In this document: piece by piece, positions 49,320 through 62,473 of the stretch
How the letters are laid out: every line of letters starts with the position of its first letter
Position numbering within the stretch: the first letter of the stretch is position 1
NCBI GenBank assembly: GCA_965247425.1
Contig: OZ252023.1
Coordinates: forward strand, 5,766,001-5,830,000
Length of the DNA stretch: 64,000 nucleotides
DNA from: CAZOZZ01 sp965247425
Lineage (GTDB): Bacteria; Acidobacteriota; Terriglobia; 20CM-2-55-15
Direction of reading: 5' to 3'
Translations under genes and position numbers: made by a program
The notes under the pieces: generated by a model
Told to the model about the DNA's origin: nothing
The model's input: the letters and a program-made list of their open reading frames with translations, nothing else
The model's database searches: none

Positions 49320-50993
49320 ATGTTTCGAAGAAGACTGATTGGCGGTGTCTCGATGGGTGTTGTGGGTGTGCTGTCCATGACAATGCTGGTCTGGGCCGCC
49401 ACTACCGACGCCCCCCTGGCGGACGCAGCCAGGGCGAATGACATTGAAGCGGTGCGTTCCCTGCTCACCGACGACGAAGTCGATGTGAATGCGGCCCAGG
49501 GCGACGGCATGACTGCGTTGCACTGGGCTGCGTTTCAAGACGACGTGGAAATGGCGAGGTTATTGATCGTGGCCGAAGCAGACGTCAAGGCGAAGGTCCG
49601 CATTGGAGGGACTACGCCTCTGGCCCTGGCCTCCAAGAACGGTAGCGCCGAAATGATCGAGACTCTGGTAGAGGCTGGTGCGGATGTACACGCTCTAACA
49701 TCAAACGGAACGACCCATCTCATGTCGGCGGCTCTGTCGGGAAGTGAGGACGCGGTAAGTGCACTGCTGGACCACGGCGCATTCGTGAACGCCAGGGAAT
49801 CCACGAACGGCCAGACGGCATTGATGTTTGCCGCCTGGGAAAATCGACCGGAGGTCATTAGGGTTCTCGCAGAGCGGGGCGCGCACGTCGGCCTCGCCTC
49901 GCTGCTTGTTCCGATGACCGGCCCTCCCGTCGACACGGTCGGAAATGTCATCGTCCAGCCGCAGCCGCCTGCCCCTGCAGCAGGACAAGCCGGAGCCAGG
50001 GGTGGAGGCCCCGGCGGTCAACCGCAGGCCCCTCCGCAAAACAGGAGAAGAGGAGGTCCGAGAGCTCCGGGTACCAACTCCATAATGGGCGGCATGACCG
50101 CACTGTTGTTTGCTGCCCGCGATGGCAACCTGGAGTCGGTCCGCGCACTCGTCGAGGCCGGTGCCGACGTTGATCAGGTCAACGTCGGGGAAGGCTCGAG
50201 CGCCATGGTGATCGCGATTGCCAATGGTCATTACACCGTGGCCAAGTTCCTTCTCGACAGCGGAGCGGACCCGAACCTCGCCAACCTTGACGGGCTCACT
50301 CCCTTGTATGCGACAGTCAACATGCGATATGCACCCGTGTCCTGGGCCCCAAACCCGAGGACGGACCAGGAGACGGTGGATTCACTCGACCTCCTCCAGG
50401 CCTTTCTGGATCATGGAGCGGACCCGGACGCCAGGATCGAGAGGAAACTATGGTTCAGCCCGACGTCTCACGATCGCGGTTGGATCGATCCCACCGGATC
50501 CACGGCCTTCTGGCGAGCCGCACAATCGAGTGATGTCGAAGCGATGCGCGTCCTGGTCGAAGGTGGAGCAGATCCCAGACTTACCAGCAAAGGAGGCGCG
50601 ACACCGCTGGTGGTGGCGTCGGGGATCGGTTGGATCGGAAACTTTACCCAGAATTCTCCGGACTCCTGGATGGACGCTGTCAGATACTGCGTGGAACTTG
50701 GCAACGATGTGAACGTCCCGGATGTCGATGGGTTTACCGCTCTACATGGAGCGGCCGCCCGAGGCGACGAAGAAATGATCCTGTACCTGCTGGACCAGGG
50801 CGCCGATATCGAGGCGATCAACAAGGACGGGAACTCAGTGGCCGATATGGCGTTTGGCCCATCGCGATTCTTCATACCCAAGCCACCGATCCGCGATCTG
50901 CTGGTGAAGTTGGGCTCGCCATTCCAGGATAACTGTCGATCCGACCAGTGTGTGGACGGGAAGTTCAACGCCGAGGGCAGAACCCCGAACTAG
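49320..50993 (+). CDS. exported ankyrin-repeat protein
   Basis: About 557 aa from ATG 49320 (GGGAGGAG upstream). Signal peptide LIGGVSMGVVGVLSMTMLVW ends near AATTDAPLADAARANDIEAV. Ankyrin repeats such as GMTALHWAAFQDDVEMARLL occur in two blocks (about 25-205 and 265-530) separated by a Gly/Pro/Gln-rich linker (about 215-260). Starts 24 bp after the DUF1552 stop on the same strand, so probably co-transcribed with the cytochrome/DUF1552 pair. A scaffold or binding role is inferred. Confidence 0.92.
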   Translation: MFRRRLIGGVSMGVVGVLSMTMLVWAATTDAPLADAARANDIEAVRSLLTDDEVDVNAAQGDGMTALHWAAFQDDVEMARLLIVAEADVKAKVRIGGTTPLALASKNGSAEMIETLVEAGADVHALTSNGTTHLMSAALSGSEDAVSALLDHGAFVNARESTNGQTALMFAAWENRPEVIRVLAERGAHVGLASLLVPMTGPPVDTVGNVIVQPQPPAPAAGQAGARGGGPGGQPQAPPQNRRRGGPRAPGTNSIMGGMTALLFAARDGNLESVRALVEAGADVDQVNVGEGSSAMVIAIANGHYTVAKFLLDSGADPNLANLDGLTPLYATVNMRYAPVSWAPNPRTDQETVDSLDLLQAFLDHGADPDARIERKLWFSPTSHDRGWIDPTGSTAFWRAAQSSDVEAMRVLVEGGADPRLTSKGGATPLVVASGIGWIGNFTQNSPDSWMDAVRYCVELGNDVNVPDVDGFTALHGAAARGDEEMILYLLDQGADIEAINKDGNSVADMAFGPSRFFIPKPPIRDLLVKLGSPFQDNCRSDQCVDGKFNAEGRTPN

Positions 50994-51015
50994 ACACATT
51001 CTGAGAACCGCGATT

Positions 51016-51052
51016 AAAACCCCGGAAATCCAAACGGATTCCGGGGTTTTTT
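51016..51052 (+). terminator. intrinsic terminator after the ankyrin gene
   Basis: Stem AACCCCGGAA / TTCCGGGGTT around an ATCCAAACGGA loop, followed by TTTTTT. It ends the DUF1592-DUF1552-ankyrin unit. Confidence 0.93.
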
Positions 51053-51080
51053 CTTCGCAGAGATCTACAGGAGGCTTGAG

Positions 51081-51554
51081 ATGAAAGAAGCATGGATCGG
51101 ACAACTGCAGTCTACACGGGAATTCTTTACCCGCAGTACGAAGAGCCTGACGGAAGACGACTCGAACTTTGCGCCGGCGGACGGCACCTACACTGCAGCC
51201 AACCCGGTGGCGCACGCGGCCCAGACCATCGACTGGTTCGTCGACGGGGCTTTCGCTCCTGAAGGTTTCGACATGAATTTCGAAGAGCACGACAGGGAAG
51301 TGCGTGCTGTCCAATCAATGGGCGACGCCCAGGCATGGTTTGGACGGGCGGTCGATAACCTCACCGAGCTCATTAATGAGAAGTCGGTCGAGGAATGGTC
51401 TCAGCCCTTACCGGAAGGGCCGATCATGGGTGGTATGCCACGTTACGCCATCTTGTGGGGTATCAGCGACCACACCGCGCACCATCGTGGCGCACTGACC
51501 GTCTATTCCCGCTTGTGTGGGAAGATTCCCCCGAACCCGTATATGGAAGGCTAG
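51081..51554 (+). CDS. DinB-like four-helix-bundle protein
   Basis: 157 aa, start ATG after AGGAGGCTTGAG. Putative metal ligands are histidines in ANPVAHAAQTIDWF and in SDHTAHHRGAL near the C-terminus, matching the three-His site of DinB/YfiT-type proteins. These often bind a divalent metal and act in thiol transfer, but substrates are mostly unknown. Confidence 0.88.
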   Translation: MKEAWIGQLQSTREFFTRSTKSLTEDDSNFAPADGTYTAANPVAHAAQTIDWFVDGAFAPEGFDMNFEEHDREVRAVQSMGDAQAWFGRAVDNLTELINEKSVEEWSQPLPEGPIMGGMPRYAILWGISDHTAHHRGALTVYSRLCGKIPPNPYMEG

Positions 51555-51590
51555 TTATTGCAGGTTGCTCATTGCAGATTGCTTCGTGTC
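51555..51590. repeat. TTGCAGA heptamer-period repeat
   Basis: Reads ttattgc, aggttgc, tcattgc, agattgc: TTGC every 7 bp directly after the DinB stop. A degenerate extension follows. The rest of the gap to 51717 holds no gene I can see. Confidence 0.75.
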
Positions 51591-51717
51591 GAATGTTCGG
51601 AAGTGGCCGAACCTCCGAGCAATAGCAAATCTTGCAGTGTTCAAATTTCCAACTTCGAATGCGACTCGTCTCCGGCCTGGGTACGGACTACGCTAGGAGC
51701 CTCGGCGAAAAGGGGTG

Positions 51718-52494
51718 TCACTGCCCGCAACCCTCCGCGACCATGCCTAATGCTGTCAGGCTGATGCGGTCACCGTCCGAGTCCCGAATCAGTGCTCCCT
51801 TGGCTTGCATTTTGTGGCCTTCGTGCAAATCCGGATCGAAAGAGCCAAGCATGTAGAAATTCTGGAGGTGAAACTGCGAGGATCCCAGCGGTTTTGTCTC
51901 TGCCTCATTCAACTCTTCTCTCGTTGCTCGATCCGAGTTCCTCGTTCGGACCGGCTCACTGGCCATTGTCAGCATCCATTCGCCTTCAACTTCGGTCATG
52001 CAGCCCACGACTTCGACCAGAGAACGATCAGGTACGGGTTCGGGACCATTCGTTCCTTCTATCCAAACCGTTTCGAGAGTGCTGGTGCTCAGACGATAGC
52101 CGCCGGCTGGATAGCCGTTCGCCTGCAGGATATACCCCAGGACGTCGAGGCTCGAACGATCGTCCAGGGATGGACCCCGGGGCGGCATGGTCTTGATGAC
52201 AGCGAACAGGTTCTCCAGAGTGTCCTCGCGCCAACTCTCGAGGAAGTGATCGCCCGTCAGGGCCGGCCCGTTCCGGCCTTCAAGCACGTCTCCATGGCAG
52301 CGTGAGCAGGCGGCCGCGTAGGTCGACCACCCGTTGTCGGCTTCGGCGTCCGTGTAGATGCCGTCCCAGACCGTCCAACGTTCAGATCCATTTTGTCCGG
52401 CCGGTTCGGAGTTCGCCGCTCCTGGACCCCGAGAGAGCCCCAGTGTCATCAGCAGGGACACGAACATGATGGTGAAGCTTCGACGCATCTTCAA
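51718..52494 (-). CDS. secreted cytochrome c-domain protein
   Basis: 258 aa with signal peptide (RRSFTIMFVSLLMTLGLSRG). Heme c motif CSRCH at residues 63-67, axial-ligand candidate Met103 in KTMPPRGPSL, preceded by the conserved NGPALTGDHF. A C-terminal domain (about 140-258) with VGCMTEVEGEWMLT is of unknown type. Twelve bp downstream of the secreted gene at 52507 on the same strand. Confidence 0.88.
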   Translation of the reverse strand: MKMRRSFTIMFVSLLMTLGLSRGPGAANSEPAGQNGSERWTVWDGIYTDAEADNGWSTYAAACSRCHGDVLEGRNGPALTGDHFLESWREDTLENLFAVIKTMPPRGPSLDDRSSLDVLGYILQANGYPAGGYRLSTSTLETVWIEGTNGPEPVPDRSLVEVVGCMTEVEGEWMLTMASEPVRTRNSDRATREELNEAETKPLGSSQFHLQNFYMLGSFDPDLHEGHKMQAKGALIRDSDGDRISLTALGMVAEGCGQ

Positions 52495-52506
52495 ACGCTC
52501 CGAAAT

Positions 52507-52998
52507 CTACGGCTGCTTGTCGTACACATCCGTATTGGTTGGTATTCCGACAAAAGTGTGAGTCAGCGAGTTTCCGTCGGGTGAAACCACAAAGCGCTCT
52601 GTGCTGGAACTGCTCTCGGTCTTTGTGATGAGCTCGAACGTGTTGTCATCCACGAGATTGAACGAGATCGTAAAGTCTGGAAGGTGTTCCAGGGGAACTT
52701 CGGCCCCGTCGGATGGGACGGTGTACTCCTGATGGATCGCAGCTCCCTTGGCGGGGACCAGATCATCGGTGATCGTTATACTTCCTGCAATGGCTGCGAT
52801 GCTCCAGGTCCGGCTTTTCCACGGAGGCCCGTTGTCTTCGCTGTTCCTGAAGATTGACTCCTCAAGGTTTAACTCCCAGGTCCCGATCCACTTACGAGAC
52901 CCTTGACCCAGCAACACCATGGTCGTCGAGAGCAGGAACAAACAGCACACGAGCCCCAGTTTGTTGATGTTGCGGTAATTGCCGCGTTTCCTTTTCAT
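52507..52998 (-). CDS. hypothetical secreted protein, lipocalin-like wording
   Basis: 163 aa. Hydrophobic N-terminal signal (LGLVCCLFLLSTTMVLLGQG, possible lipobox not clear). The mature part starts WIGTWELNLEESIF, a pattern found in many short secreted Acidobacteriota proteins, then beta-rich sequence ending TNTDVYDKQP. Probably co-transcribed with the cytochrome gene. No function assigned. Confidence 0.7.
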   Translation of the reverse strand: MKRKRGNYRNINKLGLVCCLFLLSTTMVLLGQGSRKWIGTWELNLEESIFRNSEDNGPPWKSRTWSIAAIAGSITITDDLVPAKGAAIHQEYTVPSDGAEVPLEHLPDFTISFNLVDDNTFELITKTESSSSTERFVVSPDGNSLTHTFVGIPTNTDVYDKQP

Positions 52999-53148
52999 AT
53001 GAGCCCCCCGGAAAAGTCAAAGACAGAAGCGCGGTCATTTGATGTTGTGTGTCTCATGTCGCTCGGCTGTGATCCACGCCCCTCAGTGCCATAATCGTAT
53101 CACCTTGGGGTTCGCGTGTGTCGTCAACAAATTAAGAGGCCGACCCTC

Positions 53149-53177
53149 TTGACATGATGCTCCCGGACTCGTACTAT
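53149..53177 (+). promoter_or_regulatory. sigma70 promoter of the rRNA operon
   Basis: Perfect -35 TTGACA (53149-53154), 17 bp spacer, -10 TACTAT (53172-53177). About 245 bp upstream of 16S, with a GGGTGCTG-type GC discriminator, as expected of a stringently controlled rRNA promoter. Confidence 0.8.
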
Positions 53178-53227
53178 TGGGTGCTGTGCCTGTGCGCTTG
53201 GTTGTATCGTGTGCAGGGTGGTGAGAT

Positions 53228-53260
53228 AGACCGTCAAGTACCATTCTGGCGGTCTTTTTA
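53228..53260 (+). terminator. terminator-like hairpin in the 16S leader
   Basis: Stem AGACCGTCA (53228-53236) / TGGCGGTCT (53247-53255; one G-U pair) with 10 nt loop, then TTTTA. It lies inside the predicted rRNA leader, downstream of the promoter, so it would act on nascent rRNA itself. Not explained by any upstream plus-strand gene. Confidence 0.75.
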
Positions 53261-53332
53261 GCCCCTGATTTCGTATTTTGACCTTGGTTGAGACGCGGAT
53301 TCAAGCACAATTTGAGGCCTGAGAGCCGAAAA

Positions 53333-53346
53333 GCTCTTTGACAATT
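53333..53346 (+). promoter_or_regulatory. boxA antitermination site, 16S leader
   Basis: GCTCTTTGACAATT resembles the E. coli leader GCTCTTTAACAATT that recruits NusB-S10 and the antitermination complex. Located after the terminator-like hairpin. Confidence 0.75.
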
Positions 53347-53420
53347 GAGAGCGTGCCTAAAAGTTGAACTAAACTGAGTTATCAGCTAAGCAAGTTTATT
53401 GGTTTTGACTTTCAAAAGTT

Positions 53421-54951
<1,531 letters not shown>

Positions 54952-55157
54952 GAGTAAAGCTCACGATAGGCGTTGGGGGAGCTTCCCTTCGGGGTAAGTA
55001 ATCTCGACGCTTTTTACAAAGACTCGTTTGGTTTGGACTCAGTTTGTCCGGCCGGCGGGCACGCTTTCTGCCTCAAATTTAATAATGATAATTAAATCTG
55101 GGACTCGTCCGACCGGCGAGATTTTTCGAGCCGGCCAAAGCATCGGTGTGCGACAAC

Positions 55158-55231
<74 letters not shown>

Positions 55232-55311
55232 TTTCGGTAACGAATCAGGGTCGCCGGCCTTCGGAGGGACATCCGGGTTTCCCCTGTTAGTTGTTGCCAG
55301 AACAATGCCAG

Positions 55312-55384
<73 letters not shown>

Positions 55385-55506
55385 TTCAGGAAGGGGACTG
55401 ATACCTAAGTTTCGACGTATCGGTTCATGAGGTTTTCAGTCACCGGAAATTAGGTGTCTGTACCCGATTCCCCTTTCCCAGGCAGCCTAACGGCGCCGAC
55501 ACAGGT

Positions 55507-55538
55507 TCCTGCGAGTTGCGCTCGCAGGAGATCTTTTT
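55507..55538 (+). terminator. terminator-like hairpin in the 16S-23S spacer
   Basis: Stem TCCTGCGAG (55507-55515) / CTCGCAGGA (55521-55529) with 5 nt loop, followed by GATCTTTTT. It precedes the second boxA. If functional it would stop transcription before 23S unless antiterminated. Confidence 0.65.
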
Positions 55539-55539
55539 G

Positions 55540-55553
55540 AGGTCTTTGACAAC
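55540..55553 (+). promoter_or_regulatory. second boxA-like site before 23S
   Basis: AGGTCTTTGACAAC resembles the leader boxA and lies between the spacer hairpin and the 23S processing stem. Confidence 0.6.
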
Positions 55554-55554
55554 T

Positions 55555-55570
55555 GAATATTGATGGGCAA
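55555..55570 (+). other. 23S RNase III processing stem, 5' arm
   Basis: GAATATTGATGGGCAA is perfectly complementary to 58758-58773 after 23S (TTGCCCATCAATATTC), forming a 16 bp stalk that brackets 23S for processing. Confidence 0.85.
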
Positions 55571-55716
55571 ACTCTACGAATTCCTGACGTGGAGCGAGCT
55601 GGAACGCCTCTCGTGTAGGTGTGGTCTTTTTGATCGCACATTTCTGTGTTCTGCGGACCAGCAAGCTAGACGTTATGAGTAGAGCGAGCGCCTTAGGCGA
55701 GTAAATTTTACTGTAG

Positions 55717-58714
<2,998 letters not shown>

Positions 58715-58757
58715 TATTGATCTATTCACTACAAGATTTGTTCCTATTGCGCTCAAC

Positions 58758-58773
58758 TTGCCCATCAATATTC
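58758..58773 (+). other. 23S RNase III processing stem, 3' arm
   Basis: TTGCCCATCAATATTC, perfect complement of 55555-55570. Confidence 0.85.
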
Positions 58774-58841
58774 ATTTGTTAACGATCATTCGATCTTTTT
58801 AAGAGATTCTTCAGTGCCGGAGAACGGCAGTCTCGGGTGTG

Positions 58842-58878
58842 TCAACTGACCACTGACCACTGACCACTGGCCACTGGA
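58842..58878. repeat. CTGACCA heptamer-period repeat between 23S and 5S
   Basis: AACTGACCACTGACC, ACTGACC and ACTGGCC steps with 7 bp period. It is part of the rRNA primary transcript and must be trimmed away before 5S maturation. Confidence 0.8.
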
Positions 58879-58884
58879 ACCAAG

Positions 58885-59006
<122 letters not shown>

Positions 59007-59016
59007 TAATTGAAGA

Positions 59017-59052
59017 AAAGCCCCGACAGTTCAACGACCGTCGGGGCTTTCT
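59017..59052. terminator. bidirectional terminator between 5S and glmM
   Basis: Stem AAAGCCCCGAC (59017-59027) / GTCGGGGCTTT (59040-59050). A-rich left and T-rich right sides allow termination of rRNA on plus and glmM on minus. Confidence 0.93.
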
Positions 59053-59063
59053 TGTTGGCCGCC

Positions 59064-60413
59064 CTACTCAATTTCGCTTCTGTAGACTGAAATCAGCTCG
59101 TCGGCAAACTGTTCGTTCTTCTTATCGGAATCGCTTTCGATCATCACGCGAAGCAAGGCCTCTGTTCCTGAATACCGGACGACGACCCGGCCATGGCCAT
59201 CCAGGCTTTGACTGATCTCATCGATCTTCTGGCCGAAAGCGGGCATCGTTTCCAGCGGTGTTTTCCGTTCAACCGGAACGTTCTTCAAGAGTTGCGGTGC
59301 AGCCTTCCAGTCGTCGGTTAGTTCGCCGAGCGAACTTCCGACGGCGACAATCGCTTCACACACTCTCAATGTGGTCAGCAATCCGTCCCCGGAGAGTCCG
59401 AAATCCGAAAAGATAATGTGACCGGACGGTTCGCCACCCAGGACGCTACCTAGGGCCCTCATTTCCTTGAAGACATGCCGATCGCCCACATCAACCCGAA
59501 CCAGTCGTATTCCTTCGCGTCGCAGAGTCTTTTCAAGGCTGTAGTTGGTCATGGACGTGCCAATGATCGTCGGTGGTTCGAGCGTCCCCAGCGTCTTCAT
59601 CCGACGGGCCATCAAGAGTAGGACCGCGTCGCCGTCGATCAGGCGGCCGTTCGCGGAGACGAAAAGGGAGCGGTCCCCGTCTCCGTCAAAAGCCACCCCA
59701 AGATCCGCTTCGTGTTGAACGACGGCGTCGATCAGAGAGGCCGGGTGAACGGCGCCGCACCCTGCATTGATGTTGGTGCCGGATGGATTCGTCTGGATTT
59801 CACACACTTCGGCCCCCAGGCTCCGCAAGAGTGCGGGCGCCAGCCAACTCATCGCACCGTTGGCACAGTCGGCGACCAGTCGGGTGCCCTCCAGCCAGCG
59901 TCCTTCCGGAAATCGATCCCGGAGGAGACTCTGGTAGCGTTCCGACCACACCCGGGATCCCGGTACCGGGGGGGGTGGATTCGGTCGGTGTGGCTCTTCG
60001 TCCGGAGTGTCGCCGTGTGCAATCAATTCCTCAATCCGTCCCTCGATCCTGGACTCTTCCGCCTCGATGAGTTTCTGCCCATTTGCCCCAAAAATCTTGA
60101 TGCCGTTGTCCTCGAAAGAATTGTGGGAGGCCGAAATCATCACACCGCCCCCGCAGGGGCTTTGTTGGGTCAGAAGGGCGATCGCCGGCGTGGGCAAGAT
60201 GCCGGTGTCTTCGATACCCCTGCCGTTCTTTTCTATCCCACTTTTCAACAGATCGAAAATCCAGGGGCCCGAGGTCCTGGAATCCTGACCGATCAGTATC
60301 TTGCCAGACAACTGCTCGCCGATTGCTTTACCTATGGCAAAGATTGTGTTGCTGTCGAGGGGGAACTGTCCCGCGCGGGCGCGGATGCCGTCCGTGCCAA
60401 ATAGTTTTTGCAT
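59064..60413 (-). CDS. glmM: Phosphoglucosamine mutase
   Basis: Converts glucosamine-6-phosphate to glucosamine-1-phosphate for UDP-GlcNAc synthesis (449 aa). Phosphoserine loop ISASHNSFEDNGIK, magnesium loop DGDGDRS, sugar loop GEPSGHIIF, phosphate loop RYSGTEALLRVMIE. ATG 60413 begins the conserved QKLFGTDGIR; an in-frame TTG at 60464 would add 17 odd residues. Last gene of the cdaA-cdaR-glmM unit, a conserved link of c-di-AMP with cell-wall precursor supply. Confidence 0.97.
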   Translation of the reverse strand: MQKLFGTDGIRARAGQFPLDSNTIFAIGKAIGEQLSGKILIGQDSRTSGPWIFDLLKSGIEKNGRGIEDTGILPTPAIALLTQQSPCGGGVMISASHNSFEDNGIKIFGANGQKLIEAEESRIEGRIEELIAHGDTPDEEPHRPNPPPPVPGSRVWSERYQSLLRDRFPEGRWLEGTRLVADCANGAMSWLAPALLRSLGAEVCEIQTNPSGTNINAGCGAVHPASLIDAVVQHEADLGVAFDGDGDRSLFVSANGRLIDGDAVLLLMARRMKTLGTLEPPTIIGTSMTNYSLEKTLRREGIRLVRVDVGDRHVFKEMRALGSVLGGEPSGHIIFSDFGLSGDGLLTTLRVCEAIVAVGSSLGELTDDWKAAPQLLKNVPVERKTPLETMPAFGQKIDEISQSLDGHGRVVVRYSGTEALLRVMIESDSDKKNEQFADELISVYRSEIE

Positions 60414-60485
60414 TCCTGATCGAGAAGTCTTGGATGTTTGATTCTTACGAACAGTTCGCGACAAGCAGCAAACGCCTTCCCATCG

Positions 60486-61412
60486 TCACGGTGCCTCGCG
60501 GAAAACCACCTGAACCCTTTCGGGGTCGAACGAAGAGACCGTCAGCGGGGCGTTGATGCCCAGGACCCGGGGTACAACCTCCTGGCTGCCCGGAAGGACG
60601 GGGTCGGTATCGATCGTGAAATAGATGAACGTGGGGACGTAGTCTGCCATGACACTTTTCGGTCCCCGGATCGTAACGTCGACGGATGTCGGTTGAATAA
60701 GCCAGAGTTCCTGATCAAGCGACGGGTCAACGGGAATGCTGTACGTGTTCTCAACCTCCACTTCCCGGATATCAATCTGGACTTCGAAGGGCGACAGGGA
60801 CTCGATCCGGACAAGTGGATCCAGCACGTTCAAATCGGTTGGGGCGGTTATCCCTTCCCGCAGGCCGTCGATGCGAACCGCAGTCGTCGTCAACGCCTCC
60901 AGCGGCGGGCCGACCCGCGACTCGGGGCCAGAGACCTGAACAGTGTTCGGCACAACCCGCGCCAAGACGACCTCGTAGTCTTCGGCCGGGACCCCTTCCA
61001 CGTTTGCCCGGACAGGAAGCGTGCGTGTCATCGTGCGTTCCAGGTTGAACTGCACCCGGGGAGGATCCACACGAAGGACCTCGATTCCGAACGGGCGCAG
61101 AATGTTCTGCGCAGACAAGGCCAGGTTCTTTTCCCCCGGCGACTCTCCCGCCAGCGATACGAACGCCGCGATGTCAGCCGGAGAGATTTCATTTAAGAGA
61201 GTCGAAGATCCCCGCACCTGAAGACGGACCTCGGTTGCGGTTTCTGCCGTGATTTCCATGTTGAGGGGGATGCCTCGAAACTCCAGGGGTACGGTCCGGT
61301 TCGTAACCGTGTTTGTTTCCGTTGCGATCGTCAACCAGAGCAGGCTCGCCAGCAGGATAGAGAACAGCTTGAGAAACCAGTTGTGTGACAAAAAACTGCG
61401 CAGGGACGGCAT
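60486..61412 (-). CDS. cdaR: CdaR (YbbR-domain) regulator of c-di-AMP cyclase
   Basis: 308 aa with an N-terminal membrane helix (LKLFSILLASLLWLTIATET) and YbbR-type beta repeats outside the membrane, each near LPVRANVEGVPAEDYEV-like wording. CdaR proteins modulate the CdaA cyclase. It starts 2 bp after the cdaA stop. Less conserved than its neighbours, but the position supports the call. Confidence 0.9.
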   Translation of the reverse strand: MPSLRSFLSHNWFLKLFSILLASLLWLTIATETNTVTNRTVPLEFRGIPLNMEITAETATEVRLQVRGSSTLLNEISPADIAAFVSLAGESPGEKNLALSAQNILRPFGIEVLRVDPPRVQFNLERTMTRTLPVRANVEGVPAEDYEVVLARVVPNTVQVSGPESRVGPPLEALTTTAVRIDGLREGITAPTDLNVLDPLVRIESLSPFEVQIDIREVEVENTYSIPVDPSLDQELWLIQPTSVDVTIRGPKSVMADYVPTFIYFTIDTDPVLPGSQEVVPRVLGINAPLTVSSFDPERVQVVFREAP

Positions 61413-61414
61413 GG

Positions 61415-62221
61415 TTACGACTCCGCGGGAGACGTCACGGTTTCAGGGATCCCACGCGGGGCCTTCTTTTCGAATGCCTCCCGCAGGCGTGTCCGCAACC
61501 GATCCGCGTCGAGGTGACGTTCGATTTCGCCGTTCGCGGCTAACGAAATGGACCCTGTTTCCTCCGACACCACGATTGCGATCGAATCGGTTTCCTCGGT
61601 GATCCCGATCGCTGCCCGGTGTCGGGTTCCCAACTCCTTACTCAGACGTGGGTTCACCGTCAACGGAAGAAAACAGGCCGCTGCCGCAATCCGACCGGTC
61701 TGGACTATTACTGCGCCATCGTGGAGCGGAACCGATGGGTCAAAAACCGTTACAAGCAGATCATAAGAGACCAGGGAGTCGAGCGCGATACCGCTCTCGA
61801 TGTAGTTCTTGAGACCAATATCTCTTTCGACGACAATCAGGGCCCCCGTCTTCTTGGAAGCCAGAGTCGTGGCTGCGAGGACGATCTCATCATACAACTC
61901 ACTTCGGTTGATCGACGAAAACCCGCTCAAGAAAGGTGTCTTGCCGAATTGTGTGAGCGCCCGCCGGATTTCCGACTGGAAGATGACGATGATCGCGAAT
62001 ACGAAGTATGGAAGGATGGTGGTCAGCATCCAGGACAGGGTGGCCAGCCTGCTGTAGCGAGACAGGTAGAAGAAGGCGACGATCAACGTCAGGCCGAGTG
62101 CCATCTGAACCGCGCGGGTTCCGCGGATCAGGACGAGAACCTGGTAGATGATGAACGCGACGATGCAGATATCGAGTATCGCGAACCCATCAAACGGTGG
62201 CAAACTGAGAAAATCGATCAT
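61415..62221 (-). CDS. cdaA: Diadenylate cyclase CdaA
   Basis: Makes c-di-AMP from two ATP (268 aa). Three N-terminal membrane helices (about 10-85), then a DAC domain with the DGA motif (168-170, PLHDGAVIV) and RHR (200-202, GTRHRAAIG), both intact. Immediate neighbours are cdaR and glmM downstream; the six 19 bp repeats lie 100-213 bp upstream of its start. Confidence 0.97.
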   Translation of the reverse strand: MIDFLSLPPFDGFAILDICIVAFIIYQVLVLIRGTRAVQMALGLTLIVAFFYLSRYSRLATLSWMLTTILPYFVFAIIVIFQSEIRRALTQFGKTPFLSGFSSINRSELYDEIVLAATTLASKKTGALIVVERDIGLKNYIESGIALDSLVSYDLLVTVFDPSVPLHDGAVIVQTGRIAAAACFLPLTVNPRLSKELGTRHRAAIGITEETDSIAIVVSEETGSISLAANGEIERHLDADRLRTRLREAFEKKAPRGIPETVTSPAES

Positions 62222-62320
62222 GATCGTCGTAGGAGCCTGCGCGGCAGAAGGAATCTGCTACGAAAGCGTTAGAGTTGGTCCATATTTCCCCATTTTTTCG
62301 TTACATAGGACCACTATTCC

Positions 62321-62434
62321 CCTCAAAGTCGAGAAAATGCCTCAAAGTCGAGAAAATGTCTCAAAGTCGAGAAAATGCCTCAAAGTCGAGAAAATGCCTC
62401 AAAGTCGAGGGAATGTCTCAAGGTCGAGAGAATC
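62321..62434. repeat. six tandem 19 bp repeats upstream of cdaA
   Basis: Units begin at 62321, 62340, 62359, 62378, 62397 and 62416, consensus CCTCAAAGTCGAGAAAATG. Units 1-4 are nearly identical; 5 and 6 have two or three changes. Each holds a CTC-N6-GAG half-symmetric core. Located between the folP stop and the cdaA start (both minus strand). Confidence 0.95.
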
Positions 62435-62473
62435 TGGACTTGATTCTCCACTTTCTCGCTACGATCCCTTCTG

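Noticed and set aside
62321..62434. CRISPR array
   Set aside because: Units are directly tandem with no unique spacers, and no cas genes are present.
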